Positions 1 through 6,904 of a stretch of 12,150 nucleotides of DNA are shown piece by piece. The notes beneath the pieces were generated by a model that did no database searches, was not told the DNA's origin, and was given only the letters and a program-made list of their open reading frames with translations. Each line of letters starts with the position of its first letter. Position 1 is the first letter of the stretch. The DNA comes from an uncultured Lachnospiraceae bacterium (lineage in GTDB: Bacteria; Bacillota; Clostridia; Lachnospirales; Lachnospiraceae): the NCBI GenBank assembly GCA_958446555.1, contig CAUCWU010000035.1:1-12150 (forward strand). Direction: 5' to 3'. The position numbers were made by a program, and so were the translations under genes.

Positions 1-1193
1 GTCGGCGGTCTTGTTCCTACAAGACTCATATCTCCCTTTAAGACATTCCAAAACTGAGGAAGCTCATCAATGCTTGTTGACCGGATAAATTTACCCACCT
101 TCGTGATTCTCGGATCATCCGTCATCTTAAACATGAGGCCCTTCATCTCATTCTTTGCCATCAGCTCGGCCTTTCTCGCCTCTGCATCCTGATACATCGA
201 ACGGATCTTATAAATATAGAAGTAACGGCCATTCTTTCCAACTCGCTTCTGCTTGAAAATAAGTGGTCCCGGCGACTCTAACTTGACTGCTGGTGCGACA
301 AACAACATGACAACTGCAGTGATTATCAATCCCACAATTGCACCGACAATATCAATAATACGCTTCATCACAAGCTTATTGAAATCAAAAAATCTCGGTG
401 CAACACTTAATGCATAGCGATTTCCAATCTGTGTCACCTCTCTCTGATAACCAGCACCTAAACGATCTAATAGATCAATATTGACATGGGCAATCACACC
501 CATCTGCGCAAACTGCTCGGCATAGTCGGCAATCTCCGTTCTTCTCTGATCATCCAATACGATAAATACCTCATCGACGACCTCTCGACTCGCCACCTCG
601 ATCACATTGTCATGGTGTGCAACCACTCGATACCCTTCAATCTCTTTTCCAACCATATCTCGGTCCACGATTGCAAGTGTAATCAAATAATTTTCGTATG
701 TATTATATCGCTTCAAATCTTCTGCTAGAATCTTCACATGATCTGCCGTTGTTAACACAAGCAAATGATCTGCCTTTTTCGATTTGAATATCGAGCGCAA
801 CGCACGCTTACAAATCAAATGCAACACTGACATCAATACCATATTAATTACAACCGTCAGTGTCCAAACACTTCTACTGATTAGTTCCGTATTCTTTGTG
901 ATAAAAAATACAGCGATCAGCACAGCGCCCATAATGATATTGAGCTTGACTGTGTATATAATCTCCTCATATTTATTTCGCTTCATAAAATAGCGGTTCA
1001 TATTAAATGACAAGAATACTAGGAAATAGCTGATCAATATCATCCACATAGACGATAAAACAGATGAAAAATCAAACACAAATTTTCGAAAAACCGACGC
1101 CAAAAAGCAAGCTGCGATATAACTTACCACAAGGCAGACCGCGTCAATCCAAATCAGCAGATAATCCTGCATGTTTTTCCTTTGTTGACTCAT
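1..1193 (-). CDS. Polyprenyl-phosphate sugar-1-phosphate transferase (exopolysaccharide initiation), C-terminus cut by window edge
   Basis: Membrane enzyme that transfers a sugar-1-phosphate from a UDP-sugar to undecaprenyl phosphate, the first step of exopolysaccharide or capsule repeat-unit synthesis. The minus-strand frame is open for 397 codons from ATG at 1193 and runs off the left edge. The N-terminal part has several hydrophobic segments (for example VCLVVSYIAACFLASVF), followed by a Rossmann-like middle (around LLVLTTADHVKILAEDL). The bacterial sugar transferase domain starts at about residue 277 with KRIIDIVGAIVGLI. It contains the KQKRVGKNGRYFYIYKIRSM region and, from residue 376, DELPQFWNVLKGDMSLVGTRPP, the family's catalytic Asp-Glu signature. 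About 60-70 C-terminal residues are expected beyond the edge. A GAAAGG ribosome binding site lies about 9 nt before the ATG. The sugar specificity (glucose, galactose or other) cannot be told from the sequence. It probably belongs to an exopolysaccharide cluster lying to the left. Confidence 0.93.
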   Translation of the reverse strand, partial: MSQQRKNMQDYLLIWIDAVCLVVSYIAACFLASVFRKFVFDFSSVLSSMWMILISYFLVFLSFNMNRYFMKRNKYEEIIYTVKLNIIMGAVLIAVFFITKNTELISRSVWTLTVVINMVLMSVLHLICKRALRSIFKSKKADHLLVLTTADHVKILAEDLKRYNTYENYLITLAIVDRDMVGKEIEGYRVVAHHDNVIEVASREVVDEVFIVLDDQRRTEIADYAEQFAQMGVIAHVNIDLLDRLGAGYQREVTQIGNRYALSVAPRFFDFNKLVMKRIIDIVGAIVGLIITAVVMLFVAPAVKLESPGPLIFKQKRVGKNGRYFYIYKIRSMYQDAEARKAELMAKNEMKGLMFKMTDDPRITKVGKFIRSTSIDELPQFWNVLKGDMSLVGTRPP

Positions 1194-1224
1194 ACTCACA
1201 AAACCTTTCTCAATTATTTCTTTT

Positions 1225-1253
1225 ATTCTACCACAACCGATTTCTTTAAACAA
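1225..1253 (-). promoter_or_regulatory. Sigma-A-type promoter of the sugar transferase gene
   Basis: Read on the minus strand: -35 TTGTTT (1248-1253), 17-nt spacer, -10 TAGAAT (1225-1230), with a TG one base before the -10 (extended -10). The transcript would start near 1218 and have a leader of about 25 nt. It lies back-to-back with the maf promoter; the two -35 boxes are 6 bp apart. Confidence 0.6.
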
Positions 1254-1259
1254 GCTCTC

Positions 1260-1288
1260 TTTACTTTATAGGGAAAAAAAGGTATAGT
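1260..1288 (+). promoter_or_regulatory. Sigma-A-type promoter of maf
   Basis: -35 TTTACT (1260-1265), 17-nt spacer, -10 TATAGT (1283-1288). Transcription would start near 1295, about 30-45 nt before the maf start. It is divergent from the sugar transferase promoter. Confidence 0.55.
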
Positions 1289-1326
1289 AGAAACGAGATT
1301 GATTCCAAAGTTAAATTTAGAAAGGT

Positions 1327-1932
1327 ATGGTAGTTATCGTGAATTTAGAAAAACCAATTATTTTAGCCTCTGGCTCTCCACGCCGAAGAGAATTGTTATC
1401 TCAGCTTGGCGTTACTTTTACTGTCTGCCCAGCAAAAGGCGAAGAACTCACCACAAAAACACTTCCGTGTGACATTGTCTGTGAGCTTTCCTACCAAAAA
1501 GCACTTGAGATTGCAAAGGCGCAAAACACACCTTGTTATGTCATTGGAGCTGATACAATTGTCTCTTTTGAAAATCAGATTCTTGGAAAGCCGAAGGATT
1601 CTGCCGATGCAATTCGCATGGTCTCTATGCTTCAAGGCAATACCCATCAAGTTTACACCGGCGTTACGCTAATTGAAGTTGGTGAAACTGGAATTCTTCG
1701 TGAGAAAAGTTTTTACGAGGAGACAAATGTGCATGTTTGCCCTATGACTGAAGAAGAAATTTCTTCTTATGTTGCAACAGGCGAGCCGCTTGACAAGGCT
1801 GGTGCCTACGGCATTCAGGGTGCATTCTCCATTTATGTATCCGGTATTGACGGCGATTACTTTAACGTAGTTGGACTTCCAGTTTGCCGTCTATATCATG
1901 AGCTTTCTCAGTTTGTAGGCAAAGCAGAGTAA
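1327..1932 (+). CDS. maf: Maf family nucleoside triphosphate pyrophosphatase (dTTP/UTP type)
   Basis: House-cleaning enzyme of the Maf/YhdE family. It hydrolyses non-canonical or surplus pyrimidine nucleoside triphosphates to the monophosphate and pyrophosphate, and is linked to septum formation in Bacillus. The 201-residue length fits the family. Visible motifs are the N-terminal ASGSPRRREL substrate loop (residues 14-23), the catalytic GADT Asp76, LGKPKD (86-91), and DKAGAYGIQG (156-165). The Lys and Gln of that last motif are typical of the dTTP/UTP-specific subfamily. The start is uncertain. The AGAAAGG at 1319-1325 is only 1 nt from ATG 1327 but 13 nt from an in-frame GTG at 1339. The GTG start would give MNLEKPIILASGSP, which aligns better with family N-termini. 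The gene has its own promoter and a terminator about 70 nt after its stop, so it is probably monocistronic. Confidence 0.95.
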   Translation: MVVIVNLEKPIILASGSPRRRELLSQLGVTFTVCPAKGEELTTKTLPCDIVCELSYQKALEIAKAQNTPCYVIGADTIVSFENQILGKPKDSADAIRMVSMLQGNTHQVYTGVTLIEVGETGILREKSFYEETNVHVCPMTEEEISSYVATGEPLDKAGAYGIQGAFSIYVSGIDGDYFNVVGLPVCRLYHELSQFVGKAE

Positions 1933-2001
1933 CCGATTCACTCATTGATTTTGTATTATTTCAAGCATTTGCGATTTTTCTAGTTTATTGTTTCGCAAAA
2001 A

Positions 2002-2037
2002 AGCGGTACCCATTACGGATACCGCTCTTTTTATTTT
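2002..2037. terminator. Bidirectional intrinsic terminator between maf and the surface protein gene
   Basis: Arms agcggtaccc (2002-2011) and ggataccgct (2017-2026) pair with one mismatch around a 5-nt loop. They are followed on the plus strand by TCTTTTTATTTT and on the minus strand by TTTTTTG. It therefore serves both maf and the convergent surface protein gene. The rest of the 174-bp gap shows nothing else. Confidence 0.85.
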
Positions 2038-2106
2038 ACTACATTGGCACATTCAAATAGATACTTGCTTTTTCCTTATCAACTTTCTTTTGCCAATCGT
2101 TGACGC

Positions 2107-5100
2107 TTACTTTCTACTCTTCTTTGTCATAAGAATCATTGCGATCACTGCAGCTGCAAGGATGACTCCAAGTACTACAAGAATGATTCCAATGATACTA
2201 CTTGGATCGTTAATACCAAGAATCTGGCTAATCGGATTCGTATTGGCCTGAGTAGTCGGCATTGCCAATGTGCTACTGGAAGCTTCCGGTGCCGATGACT
2301 GCACTGCTGAGGAGGACGGTGCTGTGCTCGGCGCTGTGGACGGCTGAGCTGATGACGACGGTGCTGTGCTTGGTGCCACTGTTGTTGTCGTTGGCGCTAC
2401 CGTTGTTGTGGTCGGTGCTTCTGTCGTGGTAGTTTGCGCTACTGTTGTCGTGGTTGGTGCTTCTGTCGTGGTAGTTGGCGCTTCGGTTGTTGTCGTCGGT
2501 GCTTCTGTCGTGGTAGTCGGTGCTTCTGTTGTCACCATCGGAAGCTCTTCTGTCTTTGTTGCACCACATACAGTACAGGTATAAAGCTTTACGCCAGTTG
2601 CTGTTGTCGTCGGCTCTGTCTGAATCACACCGTCATCCCAGGTATGATCGGCATTTACCGTAAAGCGAACACTTGCAAGATTACCAGCCGCATCTGTTGC
2701 TGTAAATACATAAGCACCTGCCTTTGTAATCTCATAACTGAAGCTGCCTGCTGTCTGTACGCTTGCCGCTGTCGCAATCTCTTGATTGTTTAACTTTACA
2801 GAATACAGATTGGTGTCTGCTACGTTAAGTGTCACCTTCTGCTCTAAGCAATAGGTCTTATTTGCCTCTGCTCCACTAATCGTAGGTGCTGTCTTATCAA
2901 GCTTAATGCTAATCTGCTTTTGCTGACTGATCGCTCCTGTTGAACGATTCATCAGATAGTAGTTCATCGTGTAGCTACCCTCTTCTGTGATAACAATCTG
3001 TGTGTTGGTTCCAAAGTTATCTCTATCGTTTGTAAATGCGATATAGAAACCATCTGGTGCTTTCAGTGTTGCATTCTGGCGATACCAGCCATTGCTTCCC
3101 ATTCCCTGGGACAAAAAGGCTGCATCCACATTGACACTGTAATTCGGATCGTACTGTCCACATACGGTACAGATACCATTCGCATAGCTGTGTCCATTGT
3201 TTACTGTAATCGTAATACTTGCCTCGTTTCCGGCTGCATCAACTGCTTTGATTGTCTGCGCCTCAGATGCCGGTGCCACCGTCAATGTACCTTCCGGTGT
3301 CAAAGAAACAGCATTTCCATTTACTGTCACTGAAGTCAAATTGGCATCACTGATCGTCAACGTTGGTGCCTCACAGTAGGTCTTTCCATTCTCGGCACCA
3401 CTGATCGTTGGTACTGTCGCATCAAAGAATGCTGTATATGTCTTTATTGTGCTGATGATCTTTCCATCGGTGCTAAGCAGATAATAATGAATGTCGTTTT
3501 GACCATCCTGGAGTGTTACCTGCAAAGAAGTCTGTGTTCCAAAGTTTTCCTCATCACCTGTCTGACTAATATAATAACCAGTAGGTGCTGTAAGCGTAAT
3601 TATATTGTTGGTTCGATACCAATTTCCCTCAGCATCTGGTGTTGTTGCCACTGCATCTGCTACGCTGTCTGACTCGGTTGCCGGCTCCTTATAATTTGGA
3701 TCTGCCTCTCCACAGTAAATACATTTTCCATTTTCAAATGTATGACCATCGTTTACCGTATAATGAACGGTTGTCTCATTTCCTGCTTTATCGCGAAGAA
3801 TGATCGTCTGCTCACCATCGGCCGGTGCTGCTGTAAAACTGCCGTCTGCATTCTCTGTCACAGATTCTGGAAATACACAATTTGTACGATCCAGATTTTC
3901 CTCTACGATCGTAAATGTAACCGGTGCACAGTAAACCTTTCCCTCCTCGATGCCATTCTCTTGAGGAGCCGTGGTATCCAGATACAAAGTCAATGTTCTC
4001 TGCTCACTTACCGTTGTATTGTCGTCTTTTACCAGATAGTAAACGATCTGATTTTCTCCCTCATCTAGTTCAACATCCATTATCGGCATTCTGCGAGAAC
4101 GCTCATACAAATTTTCAACAATGTTGTAACCATCTGGAGCTGTCAGCGTAATATATTTGGTTCGATACCAACCATCATTTCCCTGACTATCTGCAGGAGT
4201 ACCGTCTTCATTTTTTGCTTCAAATGAAACTGCCGGAATGTTTGTGTCTACTGTTGGCTCTGGAACGTAATCCGGATCCTCAGCTCCACAGATCACACAT
4301 TTTCCTTCTGAGAAGGTATGACCATTATTAATGATCACATTTACAGTAGTCATGTTTCCTGCCTCATCTACTGCTGATACGCTAAGCTGTCCTTCACCTG
4401 GCTCCAACATGAAGCTTCCAGTTTCATCAAGTGTTACCGGCTGACCATTGACTGTTACTGTAAATGCACTCTCATCGGTCACAGTTACCTTCTGCGCCTC
4501 ACAGTAGGTCGTGCCATCTTTAATTCCAGTAATCTCTGGAGGTGTTGTATCTGCTGGCTTCGTCGGGGTTACTGCAACTTGAACTGAAGCGTTCATTGTA
4601 TTATAAATAGACGTATCTTTCGGTGTGTAAACTGCTGTGTAAACACCATTTTCTGGAACGATATTGCCATCAAGCCAGCTCCAACCTTCCGGAAGTGAAA
4701 CGGTTGAAAGTGTCTGACCTTGATCTAAGCTGACACTCTCCGGGCACGCCTCTGCCGGTGTTGGATCAAGCTTATTCACTTTAATCGTAATTACAATGCC
4801 TTCCACTGTATTGTAGGTGTTTGTGTCATATGGAACAAATCGAGCCTGCACATTTACCGTATCCGAACCTGCCGGAAGTGGTGTTGCCGGATCAATTGCC
4901 CACTCAAAATATCCAGTCGAATCACTTGGAAATGTAATCTCTGATAATGGATGTGTCACAAATCCTTCCAAGCCTTCCGGTATCGTATAAACCGGGTCTA
5001 CCTTTTGAACCGGTGTCGTTTCTGGTTCCTGCTCTGGTGTCGGTTGTGTAACTGGCTGTTCAGGAGTTGTCTCTGGTACTTGACCTTGCGTTGTTTCTGG

Positions 5101-6378
5101 CTCTGAAGTTGGCTCAGCTGTCTTCTCGATCAATGTCACATCTGATTCAATTGTCATACCAGCTGTCACATCCACCAAACTGCCATCTGCTCCAGCCATC
5201 TGCCACTGACGTCCATCTGAAAAAATGCTGTCTGGAACCACGCCATTTGTGTAAACAACAGCATCCTCTGCTGCTTCATCTGCATAGTCTAATGTCCACT
5301 TATAAACACGCGAGATACTGTCATCTGCTTCCTTAAAGCTTGGGAAACTGTCAGTTCCAAGAAGCTGTGAAAACTTTGGCTCACTGAAATTTGAATTTAA
5401 TAACCATGCCACTGCACCATCGGCAAACTCAGAAGAATCAAGCACTGTCACACCTGCCGGTGCATCCACTACAAACAAACTACCATCGACACTATCCTTC
5501 TTCTCTGTAAATGTAGAGGATACATTGCCATTTCCTGTCACGGATGAATAGCCTGGCGCATAATTTAGAAGAATCGGTGTTACCTGATCCTCTGCCAACT
5601 GATTGTTGATGGTGAATCCATCTGAATACACTGACTGAATCACATTCTCGTTATCTGCAACAAAATCGCTGACAAATGCATTGCTCATTGAAGAAGTAAG
5701 AGTCGAATTTGTTGTAATGCAGGCTGTGATGGTTCCCTCATTTCGACCTGCCAAAACAGCTGCATTATTATTTGATGTAATCGATGTATTTTCTAACTTC
5801 AACTCGGTTACATAGCCACTCGCTCCAATATAACCAAAGACAGCTGCTAGTGCATTCTGTGTCAGATTTTCCGTTCCCGGCACACCAGTTGCCTCTGCCT
5901 GTGCAGCTGATACCGTGCTTACAAGATCCTGCCCTGAAATCTGATCCATTGTAATACCGGCTATGCTGTAACCATTTCCATCAAATACACCGTCATAGCT
6001 CTTTCCTGCCTGAGTGCTACTGTCATAGTAACCAAGCGGTGTCCATGAATATCCTGCTAAGTCACTCATGTTGATGTTATCAGCTAAGCTAACATTTTGA
6101 GTCTCCAAATCACCTGCATAAAAATGCTGGACAAACCATGCCAGTTCTCCTGCATTCTCAATCTCATATGCACGAAGATCTGTGTAGCCAAGCTGTGTCA
6201 TATCTTGATTTTCAATCACCTGAGGCTGCTCAAACTCCATATAACCATTCACATTTGTAATTCCATTTGTATATGGACTTTGCGCCTCCTCTGCTGTTAC
6301 TGGAATATTAATCATAAGCATCGCTGCTGATGTCAGTAATGCGCTCAATTTTGCTTTTTGTCGTTTTATCTTTATCAT
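2107..6378 (-). CDS. Large secreted, membrane-anchored surface protein with Ig-like/CxxCG repeats and Thr-Pro stalk
   Basis: 1423 residues. An N-terminal signal peptide (KIKRQKAK, then a hydrophobic stretch ending near VTAEEAQS, about residues 1-32) is followed by a globular region. That region has a GLUG-like motif (SYDGVFDGNGYSIAGI, about 127-142), a pattern common in clostridial surface proteins. After a Pro/Thr/Glu linker (420-458) come two MBG-type units ending in YNTVEGIVITIKV and YNTMNASVQVAV. Then come four composite repeats from about residue 613. Each has an Ig-like part (ISGxxxGKTYC... to DxAGN) and most have a GHTFxxGKCxxCG knuckle (Cys pairs near 694/697, 886/889, 1070/1073, 1268/1271) and a WYR...APxGY...YYL part. 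A heptad Thr/Pro stalk (about 1283-1335), a Ser/Thr/Pro/Ala stretch, one C-terminal membrane helix (about 1393-1416) and a KKSRK tail end the protein. There is no LPXTG motif, so it is anchored by the helix rather than by sortase. The ligand is unknown; adhesion is a plausible but unproven role. An AAGGAGG ribosome binding site sits 7 nt before the ATG. Confidence 0.9.
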   Translation of the reverse strand: MIKIKRQKAKLSALLTSAAMLMINIPVTAEEAQSPYTNGITNVNGYMEFEQPQVIENQDMTQLGYTDLRAYEIENAGELAWFVQHFYAGDLETQNVSLADNINMSDLAGYSWTPLGYYDSSTQAGKSYDGVFDGNGYSIAGITMDQISGQDLVSTVSAAQAEATGVPGTENLTQNALAAVFGYIGASGYVTELKLENTSITSNNNAAVLAGRNEGTITACITTNSTLTSSMSNAFVSDFVADNENVIQSVYSDGFTINNQLAEDQVTPILLNYAPGYSSVTGNGNVSSTFTEKKDSVDGSLFVVDAPAGVTVLDSSEFADGAVAWLLNSNFSEPKFSQLLGTDSFPSFKEADDSISRVYKWTLDYADEAAEDAVVYTNGVVPDSIFSDGRQWQMAGADGSLVDVTAGMTIESDVTLIEKTAEPTSEPETTQGQVPETTPEQPVTQPTPEQEPETTPVQKVDPVYTIPEGLEGFVTHPLSEITFPSDSTGYFEWAIDPATPLPAGSDTVNVQARFVPYDTNTYNTVEGIVITIKVNKLDPTPAEACPESVSLDQGQTLSTVSLPEGWSWLDGNIVPENGVYTAVYTPKDTSIYNTMNASVQVAVTPTKPADTTPPEITGIKDGTTYCEAQKVTVTDESAFTVTVNGQPVTLDETGSFMLEPGEGQLSVSAVDEAGNMTTVNVIINNGHTFSEGKCVICGAEDPDYVPEPTVDTNIPAVSFEAKNEDGTPADSQGNDGWYRTKYITLTAPDGYNIVENLYERSRRMPIMDVELDEGENQIVYYLVKDDNTTVSEQRTLTLYLDTTAPQENGIEEGKVYCAPVTFTIVEENLDRTNCVFPESVTENADGSFTAAPADGEQTIILRDKAGNETTVHYTVNDGHTFENGKCIYCGEADPNYKEPATESDSVADAVATTPDAEGNWYRTNNIITLTAPTGYYISQTGDEENFGTQTSLQVTLQDGQNDIHYYLLSTDGKIISTIKTYTAFFDATVPTISGAENGKTYCEAPTLTISDANLTSVTVNGNAVSLTPEGTLTVAPASEAQTIKAVDAAGNEASITITVNNGHSYANGICTVCGQYDPNYSVNVDAAFLSQGMGSNGWYRQNATLKAPDGFYIAFTNDRDNFGTNTQIVITEEGSYTMNYYLMNRSTGAISQQKQISIKLDKTAPTISGAEANKTYCLEQKVTLNVADTNLYSVKLNNQEIATAASVQTAGSFSYEITKAGAYVFTATDAAGNLASVRFTVNADHTWDDGVIQTEPTTTATGVKLYTCTVCGATKTEELPMVTTEAPTTTTEAPTTTTEAPTTTTEAPTTTTVAQTTTTEAPTTTTVAPTTTTVAPSTAPSSSAQPSTAPSTAPSSSAVQSSAPEASSSTLAMPTTQANTNPISQILGINDPSSIIGIILVVLGVILAAAVIAMILMTKKSRK
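2373..2535 (-). repeat. 21-bp in-frame tandem repeats encoding EAPTTTT-type heptads
   Basis: About seven imperfect 21-bp units encode EAPTTTT, VAQTTTT and VAPTTTT heptads in the surface protein stalk. Unit variants differ mostly at third codon positions. Because 21 is a multiple of three, gain or loss of units would change stalk length without breaking the frame. Thr-rich stalks of this kind are often O-glycosylated or act as spacers through the cell wall; that role is inferred. Confidence 0.85.
2657..4542 (-). repeat. Four diverged composite repeats of about 175-190 codons in the surface protein
   Basis: Approximate units are 3976-4542, 3421-3975, 2896-3420 and a shorter last one at 2657-2895. 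Each starts with PPEITGI/APTISGA-like residues, then an (N/G)xTYC Cys, a DxAGN turn, a GHTF...CxxCG knuckle and a WYR/LTAPxGY/YYL segment. The last unit lacks the WYR part; its CxxCG comes after a longer HTWDDG...TATGVKLYTC version. DNA identity is low, so these are old duplications conserved at protein level. Confidence 0.75.
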
Positions 6379-6381
6379 ATG

Positions 6382-6397
6382 CGGACCTCCTTGTCCG
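6382..6397 (-). promoter_or_regulatory. Hairpin presenting the Shine-Dalgarno in its loop; candidate CsrA site
   Basis: In the mRNA, CGGAC and GTCCG form a 5-bp stem around the loop AAGGAG, which is the ribosome binding site of the surface protein gene. The stretch ACAAGGAGGU fits the ACANGGANGU core of the CsrA consensus, with GGA in a loop as CsrA prefers. The pairing and sequence match are direct. Control by CsrA is inferred, since no csrA gene is in this window. Confidence 0.45.
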
Positions 6398-6431
6398 GTT
6401 TGGGAATACCCTTCACCTTTTCTCTATTCTC

Positions 6432-6460
6432 AGTATAGCACGCGAGTTTAGCAATGTCAC
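6432..6460 (-). promoter_or_regulatory. Sigma-A-type promoter of the surface protein gene
   Basis: Minus strand: -35 GTGACA (6455-6460), 17-nt spacer, -10 TATACT (6432-6437) with a TG one base before it (extended -10). The start would be near 6425, giving a leader of about 47 nt that includes the SD hairpin. The good promoter fits a well-expressed surface protein. Confidence 0.7.
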
Positions 6461-6543
6461 CTTAACAAAACACGACAATTTTTACAAATTTCTTACGTTC
6501 GCGTGTGCCTAGTTTAATGCGGGGCTTCGAACGATGGCAACAT

Positions 6544-6801
6544 TTAATATCTCTCTTTCAGAAATTCAGATACATTTGTATGACCGTAGTGGACGAGCTT
6601 CGCGTCGAACTCGACTAATCGCTTTTTGATCTGCTCGATATCTTTTGGTTTTAATACGCCACTTTCTTCCTGTTTTGCAAAGGCTTCTTTTGCCTCTTTA
6701 TAGGATTGCAATGTAAGATCCTTATAATTGTTTTCCAAATACATCTGAACTGCATTTAATTTTGCTTCCATCTCTTTTAATGCTTTTTTTCTCTCAAACA
6801 T
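6544..6801 (-). CDS. Small charged helical protein, function unknown
   Basis: I do not recognise this 85-residue protein. It is rich in Lys and Glu, has no membrane segment, signal peptide or Cys, and reads as two or three amphipathic helices (MFERKKALKEMEAKLNAVQM, then YKEAKEAFAKQ, then PKDIEQIKKRLVEFDAKLVH). It is therefore probably cytosolic. The ribosome binding site AAGGAGA is about 6 nt before the ATG, which together with the charged composition supports a real gene. It is divergent from deoD, 103 bp apart, and points the same way as the surface protein gene, whose own promoter lies downstream. An inverted-repeat half-site at 6869-6878 could supply an extended -10 for this gene (TATACT, 6870-6875 on the minus strand), although no matching -35 is seen. 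No clear terminator follows it. Confidence 0.75.
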   Translation of the reverse strand: MFERKKALKEMEAKLNAVQMYLENNYKDLTLQSYKEAKEAFAKQEESGVLKPKDIEQIKKRLVEFDAKLVHYGHTNVSEFLKERY

Positions 6802-6834
6802 CTGTCTCTCCTTCTTATTTGTACAATTTTTTTG

Positions 6835-6863
6835 TTGGCATAGTGCCTAATTTATGTTATACT
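6835..6863 (+). promoter_or_regulatory. Sigma-A-type promoter of deoD
   Basis: -35 TTGGCA (6835-6840), 17-nt spacer, -10 TATACT (6858-6863) preceded by TGT (extended -10). The start would be near 6870. The -10 and start site lie inside the inverted repeat at 6855-6878, so the promoter looks repressible. A short GGCA-TAG-TGCC dyad also overlaps the -35. Confidence 0.75.
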
Positions 6864-6878
6864 GAACACAGTATAACA
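6855..6878. promoter_or_regulatory. Perfect 10-bp inverted repeat (operator-like) over the deoD promoter
   Basis: tgttatactg (6855-6864) and cagtataaca (6869-6878) are exact reverse complements with a 4-bp spacer (AACA). The element covers about -15 to +8 of deoD, a typical repressor position. Each half also reads as an extended -10 on its own strand. The cognate regulator cannot be named from the sequence. Confidence 0.65.
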
Positions 6879-6904
6879 CATTTTTCAAGTTAGGAGGATT
6901 TTTT

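Noticed and set aside
1396..1672. Overlapping ORFs on both strands inside maf.
   Set aside because: Maf motifs occupy the long plus frame across the whole stretch; the others lack ribosome binding sites and recognisable composition.
2107..2260. Sortase LPXTG anchor at the C-terminus of the surface protein.
   Set aside because: No LPXTG-like motif precedes the hydrophobic segment; the Thr/Ser/Pro-rich stalk is followed only by a membrane helix and KKSRK.
2373..2535. Short direct repeats considered as a CRISPR array.
   Set aside because: Units are contiguous, imperfect 21-mers without spacers and lie inside a coding frame; no cas genes are present.
2273..2584. ORFs on both strands across the Thr/Pro stalk that translate to Val/Gly- or Asp/Asn/Ser-rich repeats.
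   Set aside because: They are shadows of the 21-bp repeat in other frames. Only the minus-strand surface protein frame continues into domains, a membrane helix and a terminator.
6496..6533. cgttcg/cgaacg inverted repeat between the small helical gene and the surface protein promoter, considered as a terminator.
   Set aside because: The stem is only 6 bp with a 26-nt loop and no U-tract on either strand.
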